From NCBI GenBank assembly GCA_016302985.1, contig JAEDMN010000057.1, forward strand, positions 1 to 14,720: a DNA stretch of 14,720 nucleotides, in the 5' to 3' direction. Shown here piece after piece: positions 8,419 through 14,720 of the stretch. The notes under the pieces are model-generated. The model saw only the letters and a list, made by a program, of their open reading frames with translations, ran no database searches and was not told where the DNA came from. Every line of letters starts with the position of its first letter. The first letter of the stretch is position 1. The position numbers and the translations under genes were made by a program. Origin of the DNA: Kiritimatiellia bacterium. Its GTDB lineage: Bacteria; Verrucomicrobiota; Kiritimatiellia; RFP12; UBA1067.

Positions 8419-9636
8419 TCACCCCCGAAGCTTGGCGACCGCGCGCTTGAAGCCCTCGGCCGAGCGCGCGATGATCTTCTCGTCGACGCTGCAGGAGAGG
8501 CGCACGTGGCCGGCCATGCCGAAGCCGCGGCCCGGCACGACGAGGATGAGCTCCTCCTGGAGCGCGTCCACGAACTTGAGGTCGTCGCCGCCCGGCGCCT
8601 TCGGGAAGAAGTAGAACGCGCCCTTCGGCTCGGTGAACTCGATGCCCGCCTCGCGCAGGACCTTCGCCATCAGCTTGCGGCGGCGGTCGTAGATTTCGAG
8701 GTCGACCGTCTGGTCGAGCAGCTGGGCCGCGAGGCGCTGGCCGATGACCGGCGCGTTCACGAAGCCGAGCGTGCGGTTCGTCAGGGTGACCGCGTTGACC
8801 AGCATGGCGCCGTCCGGCATCTCCGGATGGATGGCCACGTAGCCAATGCGCTCGCCGGCGAGGGAGAGCGTCTTCGAGAACGAGCCCAGCACGACGGCGT
8901 AGGGCGTGAGCGGCATCACCGGCGGCACGACGGCGCCGTCGTACGCGAACGCGCGGTACGGCTCGTCGCTGAGCAGGTAGAGGGGACGCGCCGCGTCGCC
9001 GAGTTCGGCCTCGCGCTGCGCGTTGACGCGGTTGACGATGTCCGCCAGGCGACGCATGTCCGCCTCGGAGTAGATGCAGCCGGTCGGGTTGTTCGGCGAA
9101 TTGACCAGGAACGCGCGCGTCTTCGGCGTGATCGCGGCCTCCATGGCGTCGAAGTCGGGGCGGAAGCCCTCGTCCGGCTTGGAGGCGATGGCCTTGAGCA
9201 CGCCGCCGAAATGCCCGCAGTAGCTGCCGTATTCGACGAAGTACGGCGCCGGGCAGATGATTTCGTCGCCCGGTTCGACGACCGCGCGGAAGAAGCTGAC
9301 GAGCGCGCCCGCGGCGCCGACCGTCATGATCACGTGACCCGCGTCGATCGCGCACGCCTGCTGCTTCGAGAGATAGCCGGCGATCGCCTCGCGCACCGGC
9401 GGCAGGCCGGCGTTCGGGCAGTAGCCGAGGCCGAGCGGCTCGATGGCCTTCGCGGCGATCGCCTCGAGGACCTCCTTCGTCTTCGCCGGCGGCGGAACGT
9501 CGGGGTTGCCGAGCGAGAAGTCGCACACCCTGTCCGCCCCGTACTGCTTCTTGAGCTCGAGGCCCTTCTCGAACATCTTGCGGATCCAGGAGGAACCAGC
9601 CATCGACAGCTTGATCTGACCCGTGACTGTCTGCAT
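8419..9636 (-). CDS. Pyridoxal-phosphate-dependent class I/II aminotransferase
   Basis: A 405-aa cytoplasmic fold-type I enzyme that would move an amino group between an amino acid and a 2-oxoacid. Visible landmarks are SLGNPDVPPP (41-50) near the substrate entrance, GAAGAL (108-112) contacting phosphate, NSPNNPTG (179-186), SDEPYR (223-228; Asp224 and Tyr227 contact the cofactor), SFSKTLSLAGERIGY with the Schiff-base Lys255, and RLSCSV with Arg379 as carboxylate anchor. Length and motif spacing fit the aspartate/alanine/aromatic aminotransferase group; which amino acid it uses cannot be decided from sequence. The ATG at 9636 is preceded by AAGGTAAG. It is the first gene of the compact group after a 58-nt gap from the GH106 stop, and 3 nt separate its stop from the next start. 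Its metabolic link to the secreted neighbours is unclear. Confidence 0.93.
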   Translation of the reverse strand: MQTVTGQIKLSMAGSSWIRKMFEKGLELKKQYGADRVCDFSLGNPDVPPPAKTKEVLEAIAAKAIEPLGLGYCPNAGLPPVREAIAGYLSKQQACAIDAGHVIMTVGAAGALVSFFRAVVEPGDEIICPAPYFVEYGSYCGHFGGVLKAIASKPDEGFRPDFDAMEAAITPKTRAFLVNSPNNPTGCIYSEADMRRLADIVNRVNAQREAELGDAARPLYLLSDEPYRAFAYDGAVVPPVMPLTPYAVVLGSFSKTLSLAGERIGYVAIHPEMPDGAMLVNAVTLTNRTLGFVNAPVIGQRLAAQLLDQTVDLEIYDRRRKLMAKVLREAGIEFTEPKGAFYFFPKAPGGDDLKFVDALQEELILVVPGRGFGMAGHVRLSCSVDEKIIARSAEGFKRAVAKLRG

Positions 9637-9654
9637 GTCTTACCTTTTTTGCTA

Positions 9655-9673
9655 GATTTGGATTTGAGATTTG
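9655..9673. repeat. AT-rich GATTTG hexamer repeats in the GH106-aminotransferase gap
   Basis: Three copies of GATTTG at 9655-9660, 9661-9666 and 9668-9673 lie in the 58-nt gap between the GH106 stop and the aminotransferase start. On the minus strand they read CAAATC. This is a sharp AT-rich island within very GC-rich surroundings. A short, imperfect stem (CGTCT/AGACG, 9678-9694) lies beside it but lacks a T tract, so I do not call a terminator. No convincing -10/-35 pair for the aminotransferase is visible, so it may be transcribed from the GH106 promoter. Confidence 0.5.
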
Positions 9674-9694
9674 AATTCGTCTTCGGCGGAGACG

Positions 9695-12600
9695 TCACTT
9701 CGCGAGGACGCCCGCGCGCAGGACCACCGGCCCCAGCAGGCCCGAGACGAGCGGCTCGTCGTCCTTGTTCCAGTGCTTCCACGTCGTGAAGGTGTAGCGG
9801 CCGGTCGGGCTCTTCTTCCCGTCCTTGACCCACTGCGGGATGCCGACGATGGCCTGGCGGAAGTCCGCCGGCTTCCACTGGCAGTCCTCCTCCTTGAAGT
9901 CGTCGCCGATCAGGCGGTTCGGCCACAGGTTCGTGACCTTGACCTCAAGCGCGGCGTCGACATCCCCCGTCAGCGCATCCGTGATGTCGACGCGGAACGG
10001 CGGCTTCCACAGCGTGGGATACGTCTTCCCGTTCACCGTGACGTCGGCGAAGTTCATGACCGCTCCGAGGTCCAGGATCACGCGCGTGCCCGGCGTCGCG
10101 CGGAAGGCCGCGGGAATCGCCAGCTTGCGCGAGTAGGTCGCCGTGCCGGAGAAGTACCTGATCTCCGGGTCGGCATTGTCCGTCCAGGAGGCCAGGCGCG
10201 GGAACGTCGTATGAGCCGGGGCGCCCCAGCCGGGCGGGAACGCGAGGTCCCAGGCCCCCGTGACGAGGACAGGCGCAGGGACCTCCGCCGTCACCGTGCG
10301 CGTCGCGCCGGCCGCCGTGCGGACCGTCGCCGCGAGCGGGCGGTATGCGAGCACCTGCGCCGCGCCCGCGGCGTCGACGGCAAGGTCGTACGCCGGCATC
10401 GGGTCGCTCGCCACCGCGGTCGCGGGGAGCGTGAGCGTCGCGTTCTCGTTGACCACGATCTTCTTCTCGACGCCGTCGAGGCGGTACGCGACGCGGGCCG
10501 TCTTGACCTGCATCCAGGCCGGGTCGCCGCCCGCGAGCCCGTTGTCGACCTTCGCCGAAAGGGCGCCGTCCTTCACCAGTTTCGCCAGGCGGTCCGTGAA
10601 GTCGCGTGTCTTCCCCACCGGGCGCTTCGCGTCCGCGTCCAGCTCGCCGTACCAGACGAAGTCCACCTGCGCGCCGGCGGGCAGCGTGTAGACGTCGTGC
10701 TCCGAGACGTAGTCGCGCTTCGCCTGGCCGTCGAGCGTGTAGGCCGCCAGCAGGTGCTTCGGGACGTTCGGCGCGGGATCGCCGCCGAGCCTGTCGTTGA
10801 CGACGCGGACGCCCTTCCCGGCGTTCTCCGCGAAGATGGACGTGACGTCCTTGCAGTTCGGCGGGACCGGGTCCACGAAGAAGCCGTACTCGGCCTTCAG
10901 GATCTCGAGCGTGTGCTTCACGCCGGCCTCCTTCGGCTCGGGGACGTCCCGCGCCGCCACGTCGACCGCGACCGCGTGGTCCGCGGGCGCCGGCTTGCGG
11001 AAGACGACGAAGACGCTTCCCGAGGGGCGGAACGCGAGCTGCACGTGGGTGCGGCCGCCTTCGACGCGCCAGACCGGCGCGGGCGCGATCGTCCCGCGTT
11101 CGGCGTCCCAGAGTTCGGGCAGGCGGCCCGTCGCGCGGAAGCTGACCTCGATGGACGTCGACGCCTTGTTCGGCATCGCGACGAAATAGGCCTCGCCCTC
11201 GGCGCCGTAGTCGCGGTGGATGTAGGCGACGTCGTCGCGCGCGATGTCGCGGCCCTTCTTGTCCGCCCAGACGAAGTCCGGCCGCACGCCGAGCTTCACG
11301 AGCGCCTCGTCCGCCGAGCACGTGAGCACGCCCTTCGACCAGATCTTCTCGGCGAGGGCCTTCACCTGTCCGTCCGCGGCCGGGTAGCCGACGAGGCCGG
11401 GGGCCTTGACGGGACGGATCGCGCCGACGACCTTCGCGCCGGCGTCGACCAGTTCGCCGACCTTCTTCAGGACGGGCAAGCTCATCGTGTCCGTGCCGTC
11501 CAGCACGACCATGCGGTAGCGCACGCCGCCGGGGGCCACGACGTCGCCGCCTTCGACCTTCAGCTTCAGGAAGGCCTCGCGGGCGCAGATGTCCCAGTTG
11601 TACCCGTAGGGCAGCGAGGCGGGACGGCCCGTCGCGCCGTCCGTGTTGCCGCCGTCGTTCGGGGCGTTCTCGCCGCAGAAGAAGAGCCCGTCGACGACCG
11701 GACGCCCCTCCTGCAGCATGTACTGGCAGCGGCTCTGGTAGGAAATCCACTCCTTGCCCTGCCTCCACCACGTCTGCGTGCGGTCGAGATGCATGCCCCA
11801 CTTGCCCATCGTCATGCCGGGCAGGTACTTGTCCCCAACCCAGGGCTGGTGCGTGAAACGGTGGTAGATGATGCGGTTGACGCCGTTCGCGTAGACGCGG
11901 TCGCCCTGCGCCTTGAGGCCGAACGGGGTCTTCTGCCAGCGGCCGGAGCCGCCGCCCGGGCTCGCCGTGAAGGACTCCATGGCGGCGAACTTGCGGCCCC
12001 ACACGTGCGCGAGGTAGGACGCGAAGCGGGCGTTGCCCGTGCCGTTCTGGCCCGTGCCGGCCTGGCTCCAGAACTCGCCCATCGGCACGTCGACGTCCTG
12101 GCCGTACTGGAGGTTGTCCGACGGGCAGCTGCCATACGGCTCGAGCGAGAGCTTGAGGCCGTATTCATGGCACTTCTTCGCGAGTTCGCCCGCGTAGTTC
12201 TGCGCGAACATGTCCGCGATCACGCGGCGGAAGTCCCAGAGGAAGCGCTCGCTCTCGTCCATGCTGCCGACGACGCGGCCGGTGAGGACGGGCAGGTACG
12301 GCAGCAGCGAATAGCCGGTGCGCGCCTCGAACTCCTTCTCAAAGCCCTGGGTCCAGTTCTGGGAACCGACCTCGTAGCTGTCCACGAGGATGTTGTTCAG
12401 GCCCGTCTCGACGTCGCCCGCGAGCGGGCCGAGGTGCCGGCAGAGCTTCGCGACGTAGGCGTCGAAGTGGAAGTCCATCGCGGACTTCGAGAGCTTGTCC
12501 ACCTCGGGACCGCGCCCGTGGCTGCTCGCCGGGTGGTTGCAGCGGCCGGTCGCCGCGTAGCCGAGGCGGACGATCGTCCACTCGCCGGCGGGAACCTCCC

Positions 12601-13624
12601 ACGTCAGCGTCCCGTCCTTCGCCATCTTCTTCGTCAGGTCGACGGACGCGCCCTTCGCGACCACCTGGTCCGCCGTCGTCTCGACGTCCGCCGGCGCCAC
12701 GGGCGTGCGGACCCTGAACGTCTTCGCCGCCAGGTCGCCGATCGCCGCGCGGCGCGAGAGTTCGAGGTCCCGCACCTGCACCTTGAGGTGCGACGGCATG
12801 TGGAACGTCAGGCGGAACGCCTTCGCGGACACCGTTTTGGGGAATGCGATGAAGCGGAGGCCCTTGTCGGCGCCGCCGCTCGCCGCCAGCTGGATGCTCC
12901 GCTTCACGAACGGCCGGAACGTCTTCCCGTCGTCGGAAACCTCCACCGCGACGTCGCCGGCCGCGCTCCAGGTCCAGCCGAACCCGAAGCGGCAGGAGAA
13001 CCCGCTCGCCGCAAATGGCTTCGCGAACGTGAACGTCGCCACGTTTCCGCCCTTCTTCCAGCAGTCGGGGGCGGGGTTGGACATGTCCACGCCGGCCTTG
13101 AGCATCGTGTCCTTCTCGGCGGCGGGCGTCGGAATCGCCAGGACGGCGATGTCATCGTAGAAGCCGTGGTTGTTCGGCGGCTGCGGGAGCTTCGCGGAGA
13201 ACGTCGCCGGCCCCGCGACCTTCGTCTCGGTCCAGTCCAGCTCCTTCATCCCGTTCGCCGGCGGGTTCCAAGGTCCGCCGGAACTCGACCAGCCGCTGCA
13301 GTTCGGCAGGCACAGCTCGATGCCGAGCCGGCGCGCCTCGGCGGCGGCGTGCTTGACCACGTCGAACCACTCGGGGGAGTTGTAGGCGATCGGGCCAGCC
13401 GGGATGTCGCAGCCCGCGTCGAAGATCTGCGCGCCGCCGAGGCCGATCTCGGCCATGGCCTCCAGGTCGGCGGTGATGCCCTCCTTCGTCACGTTGCCGT
13501 TCATCCAGTGCCACCACGTGTGCGGCTTGGCATCGTGCGGCGGATTCCGGAATCCATCCTCGAGGTTTGCGTAGGCGGCGGCGCAACCCAGTGCGGCCGC
13601 AAGGGCGAAAATAGAGTTTCTCAT
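9695..13624 (-). CDS. Secreted GH106-family alpha-L-rhamnosidase (glycosyl hydrolase)
   Basis: A 1309-aa protein starting at the ATG at 13624 (MRNSIFALAAALGCAAAYA, a signal peptide). A longer reading frame to 13963 is rejected because it would overlap the next gene and bury the signal. HTWWHWMNGNVTKEGI (35-50) followed by GLGGAQIFDAG (61-71) is the hallmark N terminus of GH106 enzymes, which hydrolyse terminal alpha-L-rhamnosyl links in pectin and other glycans. The catalytic barrel carries DSYEVGSQNWT (415-425), SLEPYGS (493-499), AMESFTASPGGGSG (548-561) and YANGVNRIIYHRFTHQPW (578-595); Glu418, Glu495 and Glu550 are the acidic candidates. Residues about 1150-1260 form a GH2-like sugar-binding beta-sandwich (ILDLGAVMNFADVTVNGK...LWKPPF). 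Between them, two related ~75-residue units sit at about 913-987 and 1006-1070. A periplasmic or extracellular location is expected. No ribosome site precedes the start, see the promoter entry. Confidence 0.9.
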   Translation of the reverse strand: MRNSIFALAAALGCAAAYANLEDGFRNPPHDAKPHTWWHWMNGNVTKEGITADLEAMAEIGLGGAQIFDAGCDIPAGPIAYNSPEWFDVVKHAAAEARRLGIELCLPNCSGWSSSGGPWNPPANGMKELDWTETKVAGPATFSAKLPQPPNNHGFYDDIAVLAIPTPAAEKDTMLKAGVDMSNPAPDCWKKGGNVATFTFAKPFAASGFSCRFGFGWTWSAAGDVAVEVSDDGKTFRPFVKRSIQLAASGGADKGLRFIAFPKTVSAKAFRLTFHMPSHLKVQVRDLELSRRAAIGDLAAKTFRVRTPVAPADVETTADQVVAKGASVDLTKKMAKDGTLTWEVPAGEWTIVRLGYAATGRCNHPASSHGRGPEVDKLSKSAMDFHFDAYVAKLCRHLGPLAGDVETGLNNILVDSYEVGSQNWTQGFEKEFEARTGYSLLPYLPVLTGRVVGSMDESERFLWDFRRVIADMFAQNYAGELAKKCHEYGLKLSLEPYGSCPSDNLQYGQDVDVPMGEFWSQAGTGQNGTGNARFASYLAHVWGRKFAAMESFTASPGGGSGRWQKTPFGLKAQGDRVYANGVNRIIYHRFTHQPWVGDKYLPGMTMGKWGMHLDRTQTWWRQGKEWISYQSRCQYMLQEGRPVVDGLFFCGENAPNDGGNTDGATGRPASLPYGYNWDICAREAFLKLKVEGGDVVAPGGVRYRMVVLDGTDTMSLPVLKKVGELVDAGAKVVGAIRPVKAPGLVGYPAADGQVKALAEKIWSKGVLTCSADEALVKLGVRPDFVWADKKGRDIARDDVAYIHRDYGAEGEAYFVAMPNKASTSIEVSFRATGRLPELWDAERGTIAPAPVWRVEGGRTHVQLAFRPSGSVFVVFRKPAPADHAVAVDVAARDVPEPKEAGVKHTLEILKAEYGFFVDPVPPNCKDVTSIFAENAGKGVRVVNDRLGGDPAPNVPKHLLAAYTLDGQAKRDYVSEHDVYTLPAGAQVDFVWYGELDADAKRPVGKTRDFTDRLAKLVKDGALSAKVDNGLAGGDPAWMQVKTARVAYRLDGVEKKIVVNENATLTLPATAVASDPMPAYDLAVDAAGAAQVLAYRPLAATVRTAAGATRTVTAEVPAPVLVTGAWDLAFPPGWGAPAHTTFPRLASWTDNADPEIRYFSGTATYSRKLAIPAAFRATPGTRVILDLGAVMNFADVTVNGKTYPTLWKPPFRVDITDALTGDVDAALEVKVTNLWPNRLIGDDFKEEDCQWKPADFRQAIVGIPQWVKDGKKSPTGRYTFTTWKHWNKDDEPLVSGLLGPVVLRAGVLAK

Positions 13625-13630
13625 ATGCCG

Positions 13631-13659
13631 ATTATACCAAAAAAGACCCTCCGCGTCAT
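13631..13659 (-). promoter_or_regulatory. Promoter of the GH106 gene; mRNA predicted leaderless
   Basis: Reading the minus strand, the -10 is a perfect TATAAT (13636 down to 13631). Exactly 17 nt upstream is ATGACG (13659-13654), matching TTGACA at four of six positions including the TGAC core. The ATG at 13624 lies 7 nt after the -10, where transcription normally starts, and no purine-rich ribosome site is present. The message would therefore begin at or within a base or two of the start codon. The -35 falls in the loop of the upstream gene's terminator hairpin. Confidence 0.7.
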
Positions 13660-13668
13660 GCGGGAGGG
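13639..13668 (-). terminator. Rho-independent terminator of the SHOCT-like gene
   Basis: On the minus strand CCCTCCCGC, loop ATGAC, GCGGAGGG (one bulged C) is followed by TC and six T (13644-13639). It sits 45 nt after the stop of the 187-aa gene, immediately before the GH106 -10 box, and should separate the two transcripts. Confidence 0.85.
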
Positions 13669-13680
13669 CCCTTCTAGCCA

Positions 13681-13698
13681 CCCTGGCGGTCGCCAGGG
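13681..13698. repeat. Perfect GC-rich hairpin just upstream of the terminator
   Basis: CCCTGGCG-GT-CGCCAGGG, an 8-bp perfect inverted repeat with a 2-nt centre (or 7 bp with a 4-nt loop). It lies 15 nt after the stop of the 187-aa gene and about 13 nt before the T-tailed terminator. It has no T tract of its own, so it may protect the 3' end of the mRNA or help termination rather than act alone. Confidence 0.6.
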
Positions 13699-13712
13699 CA
13701 CCTGGGAGGATG

Positions 13713-14276
13713 CTAGGCGAGGAGCGCAGCGACCTTCTGATCCAGTTCGGCCTGGGTGATGAGACCGAGCTCGAGCTGCGTCTTGAGCATGCGGATGTCC
13801 TCGAAGTGGTCGAGCTTCTTGTTGGCCTGCGCGAGCTTGGCGGCGTAGTCGGCGTCCGTGATCGCGCCCATCGCCTTCGCCTTGTCGAGCTTGGCCTTGA
13901 TCTCGTCGACTTCGTTCTGGACGAGCTGACGCTCCTGCAGAACCTGGGAGTCGGCCAGGGCACGCTCGAGGTCGGCGAGTTCCTTCTCGAGGCTCATCTT
14001 CTTCTCAAGCTTGGGCTCGAGAAGCTTCAGCGTCCCGCCGACGCCAATGTCAGAGACTTCCTTGCCGGCGACGCACGCATCGACATAGGCGCGGCCGATG
14101 GCGACGTAGTTCGTGTCGATCTCGGCCTGGACGGCGGCGATGTCCGCCTTGACGGCCACGATCTTCGCGGCTTCCTTGGCCTCGACCGCACCCTTGCCGG
14201 CGATCTGGCCCGCGCCCTTCGTAATCGAAGCACCAATGCCCGATACCGTCGTCTTCATTCGATCAAACAGACCCAT
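13713..14276 (-). CDS. Small coiled-coil protein with two SHOCT-like motifs
   Basis: A 187-aa soluble protein without signal peptide. It begins MGLFDRMKTTVSGIGASITKG, then a helical stretch with AEIDTNYVAIGRAYVDACVAG (51-71). This resembles the N-terminal helices of small bacterial zinc-ribbon and 'SHOCT' proteins (pattern I..xYxxIGxxY), although no zinc-binding cysteines follow. Residues about 85-125 are heptad-rich charged coiled coil (LEPKLEKKMSLEKELADLE). Two C-terminal units match the short SHOCT pattern (L..L...G.IT..E/D....KL): residues 124-154 (AMGAITDADYAAKL) and 161-186 (ELGLITQAELDQKV). SHOCT motifs are thought to mediate oligomerisation or partner binding; the molecular role of this protein is unknown. 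It is a single-gene transcript with its own promoter, AGGAGG and terminator, which suggests good expression. Confidence 0.85.
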   Translation of the reverse strand: MGLFDRMKTTVSGIGASITKGAGQIAGKGAVEAKEAAKIVAVKADIAAVQAEIDTNYVAIGRAYVDACVAGKEVSDIGVGGTLKLLEPKLEKKMSLEKELADLERALADSQVLQERQLVQNEVDEIKAKLDKAKAMGAITDADYAAKLAQANKKLDHFEDIRMLKTQLELGLITQAELDQKVAALLA

Positions 14277-14284
14277 CTCTGATT

Positions 14285-14290
14285 CCTCCT
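14285..14290 (-). promoter_or_regulatory. Shine-Dalgarno AGGAGG of the SHOCT-like gene
   Basis: A perfect AGGAGG on the minus strand, 8 nt before the ATG at 14276. It fixes that start codon and contrasts with the GH106 gene, which has no such site. Confidence 0.85.
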
Positions 14291-14343
14291 AGTTCTAGTT
14301 ACTGATTAAGACTTTCGATTTCCCCACAAGAGAATACGTTTTC

Positions 14344-14374
14344 ATTATACCATAAATCAGCATCCCCCATTCAA
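14344..14374 (-). promoter_or_regulatory. Probable promoter of the SHOCT-like gene
   Basis: A perfect TATAAT lies at 14349-14344 on the minus strand, preceded by GG exactly as at the GH106 promoter. The best -35 is TTGAAT (14374-14369), with a rather long 19-nt spacer. Transcription would start near 14337, giving a leader of about 60 nt before the ATG with its AGGAGG. Confidence 0.55.
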
Positions 14375-14389
14375 AAAACGCCCCTTACG

Positions 14390-14416
14390 TGTCTCAACAG
14401 TATCAACAGTCTCAAC
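14390..14416. repeat. Three 9-bp tandem repeats
   Basis: TGTCTCAAC, AGTATCAAC and AGTCTCAAC follow one another without gaps, differing at one to three positions. They lie just upstream of the SHOCT-like gene's promoter and are not part of a credible gene. They may be a simple polymorphic repeat or a weak binding site. Confidence 0.6.
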
Positions 14417-14452
14417 CGTCCCGCGGTCCTGTGGCGGTCCCACAAGGCTGGG

Positions 14453-14477
14453 TTGCGCGCCGGCCCCCGGCGCGCAA
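14453..14477. repeat. GC-rich palindrome, 11-bp arms, 3-nt spacer
   Basis: TTGCGCGCCGG, spacer CCC, then CCGGCGCGCAA: perfect 11+3+11. Its left part with the preceding GG (14451-14463) is the exact reverse complement of 14518-14530, so this element and the next form a head-to-head pair about 55 nt apart. Confidence 0.85.
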
Positions 14478-14505
14478 ATGACGGGCGTCCCGCGCGGTTG
14501 CCCAC

Positions 14506-14526
14506 GCGCGCCGGAGGCCGGCGCGC
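14506..14526. repeat. GC-rich palindrome, 9-bp arms, 3-nt spacer
   Basis: GCGCGCCGG, spacer AGG, then CCGGCGCGC: perfect 9+3+9, followed by AACC. It is the partner of the palindrome at 14453-14477 and belongs to the same size class as those at 4863-4883 and 4990-5010. The rest of 14418-14550 is GC-rich intergenic sequence with no gene I can support. Confidence 0.85.
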
Positions 14527-14571
14527 AACCTAAGCGCAGGAGCCCGCATCGAGTTGGCCAGTTGGCTAGTT

Positions 14572-14641
14572 CTTTCGGATGACAAACCTCCACCAGAGTC
14601 CGCCTCTGATGCAATTTCGCCTCTTGGTCTGAATCCGAAAG
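14572..14641. other. Long-range stem flanking a small hairpin, possible RNA structure
   Basis: CTTTCGGAT (14572-14580) and ATCCGAAAG (14633-14641) are perfect 9-bp inverted repeats. Between them lies a small hairpin, CAGAG-TCCGC-CTCTG (14594-14608). No credible gene covers this stretch. The strand and function are unknown, and chance pairing cannot be excluded without homologues. Confidence 0.4.
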
Positions 14642-14646
14642 GAAGT

Positions 14647-14695
14647 GCGCCTGAAACCGTGAGCTGACTTGCGTCAGCGTCCCGTTTTCAGGCGC
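14647..14695. other. Two-tiered hairpin, possible RNA structure or dispersed repeat
   Basis: Outer arms GCGCCTGAAA (14647-14656) and TTTCAGGCGC (14686-14695) are perfectly complementary over 10 bp. They enclose an internal loop and a second perfect stem, GCTGAC-TTGC-GTCAGC (14663-14678). There is no T tract on either side, so it is not an ordinary terminator. It begins 6 nt after the preceding stem and could be part of one structured RNA, or a miniature dispersed element at the intergenic edge. The gene beyond the window edge is not seen. Confidence 0.55.
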
Positions 14696-14720
14696 TGTTT
14701 GCTATCCTACCCTTTCTTGA

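Noticed and set aside
9653..9660. Bacteroidetes-type -7 box TAGATTTG on the plus strand
   Set aside because: It points antisense into the GH106 gene, no upstream element accompanies it, and the sequence is explained by the GATTTG repeat.
9671..13759. 1362-aa plus-strand open frame, and similar long plus-strand frames at 3821-5761, 5767-8214 and 1715-3100
   Set aside because: They lie antisense to well-recognised minus-strand genes and translate to Arg/Val/Asp-rich low-complexity sequence with no motif. Long antisense frames are expected in GC-rich coding DNA.
13625..13963. N-terminal extension of the GH106 reading frame to an ATG at 13963
   Set aside because: It would cross the terminator and the SHOCT-like gene, and would put 113 low-complexity residues in front of a clear signal peptide.
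14369..14390. Terminator ending in the T run GGGGCGTTTTTT on the minus strand
   Set aside because: Only a three-base stem can form next to the T run, and no gene is visible just upstream to be terminated.
14357..14614. 85-aa minus-strand open frame upstream of the SHOCT-like gene
   Set aside because: It consists of translated palindromes and tandem repeats, has no ribosome site, and overlaps the proposed promoter.
14622..14656. Signal recognition particle RNA, because of the string GAAAGGAAG
   Set aside because: The resemblance is short. The conserved loop context and the matching opposite strand of the SRP hairpin are absent.

Overview
The window looks like a piece of a G+C-rich Gram-negative genome whose secreted-protein repertoire resembles the Kiritimatiellae/Verrucomicrobiota (gut or sediment type). 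The reasons are strongly G/C-ending codons, a giant secreted protein built of 'autotransporter-associated beta-strand repeat' modules with TWTGxGDG...W...ANW motifs, a GH106-type alpha-L-rhamnosidase, and many GC-rich palindromic intergenic repeats. The assignment is inferred from protein style; there is no rRNA or other marker to prove it.

All eight supportable genes lie on the minus strand, so the transcription order is from high to low coordinates. 14281-14720 is gene-free: it holds palindromic repeats, a short tandem repeat, two potential RNA hairpins and a probable promoter. 13713-14276 encodes a small coiled-coil protein with two SHOCT-like C-terminal motifs, preceded by a perfect AGGAGG site. 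It is followed by a rho-independent terminator. Embedded in that terminator is a good promoter (TATAAT, 17-nt spacer) placed so close to the next start codon that the GH106 mRNA should be leaderless. 9695-13624 is the 1309-aa secreted GH106-family rhamnosidase.

After a 58-nt AT-rich gap comes a tightly packed set: a class I/II aminotransferase (8419-9636), an unrecognised secreted protein (7168-8415), a secreted protein with two complete SGNH/GDSL hydrolase domains (5704-7164) and an RluA-type pseudouridine synthase (4859-5707). Gaps are 3 and 3 nt, then a 4-nt overlap, so they are very likely one operon. The synthase's C-terminal tail runs through in-frame 33-bp repeats. Next come the 1460-aa secreted beta-strand repeat protein (437-4819) and, 12 nt further on, the start of another secreted protein (1-424) that runs off the window and appears frameshifted.

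A reasonable working picture is a locus for secreted handling of a complex glycan: GH106 would remove rhamnose, the double SGNH protein would remove acyl groups, and the repeat protein would be a surface or extracellular scaffold. Two cytoplasmic housekeeping-type enzymes are carried in the same transcript. The glycan substrate and the role of the unknown proteins are inference. I found no CRISPR array, tRNA, rRNA, transposase or phage gene.
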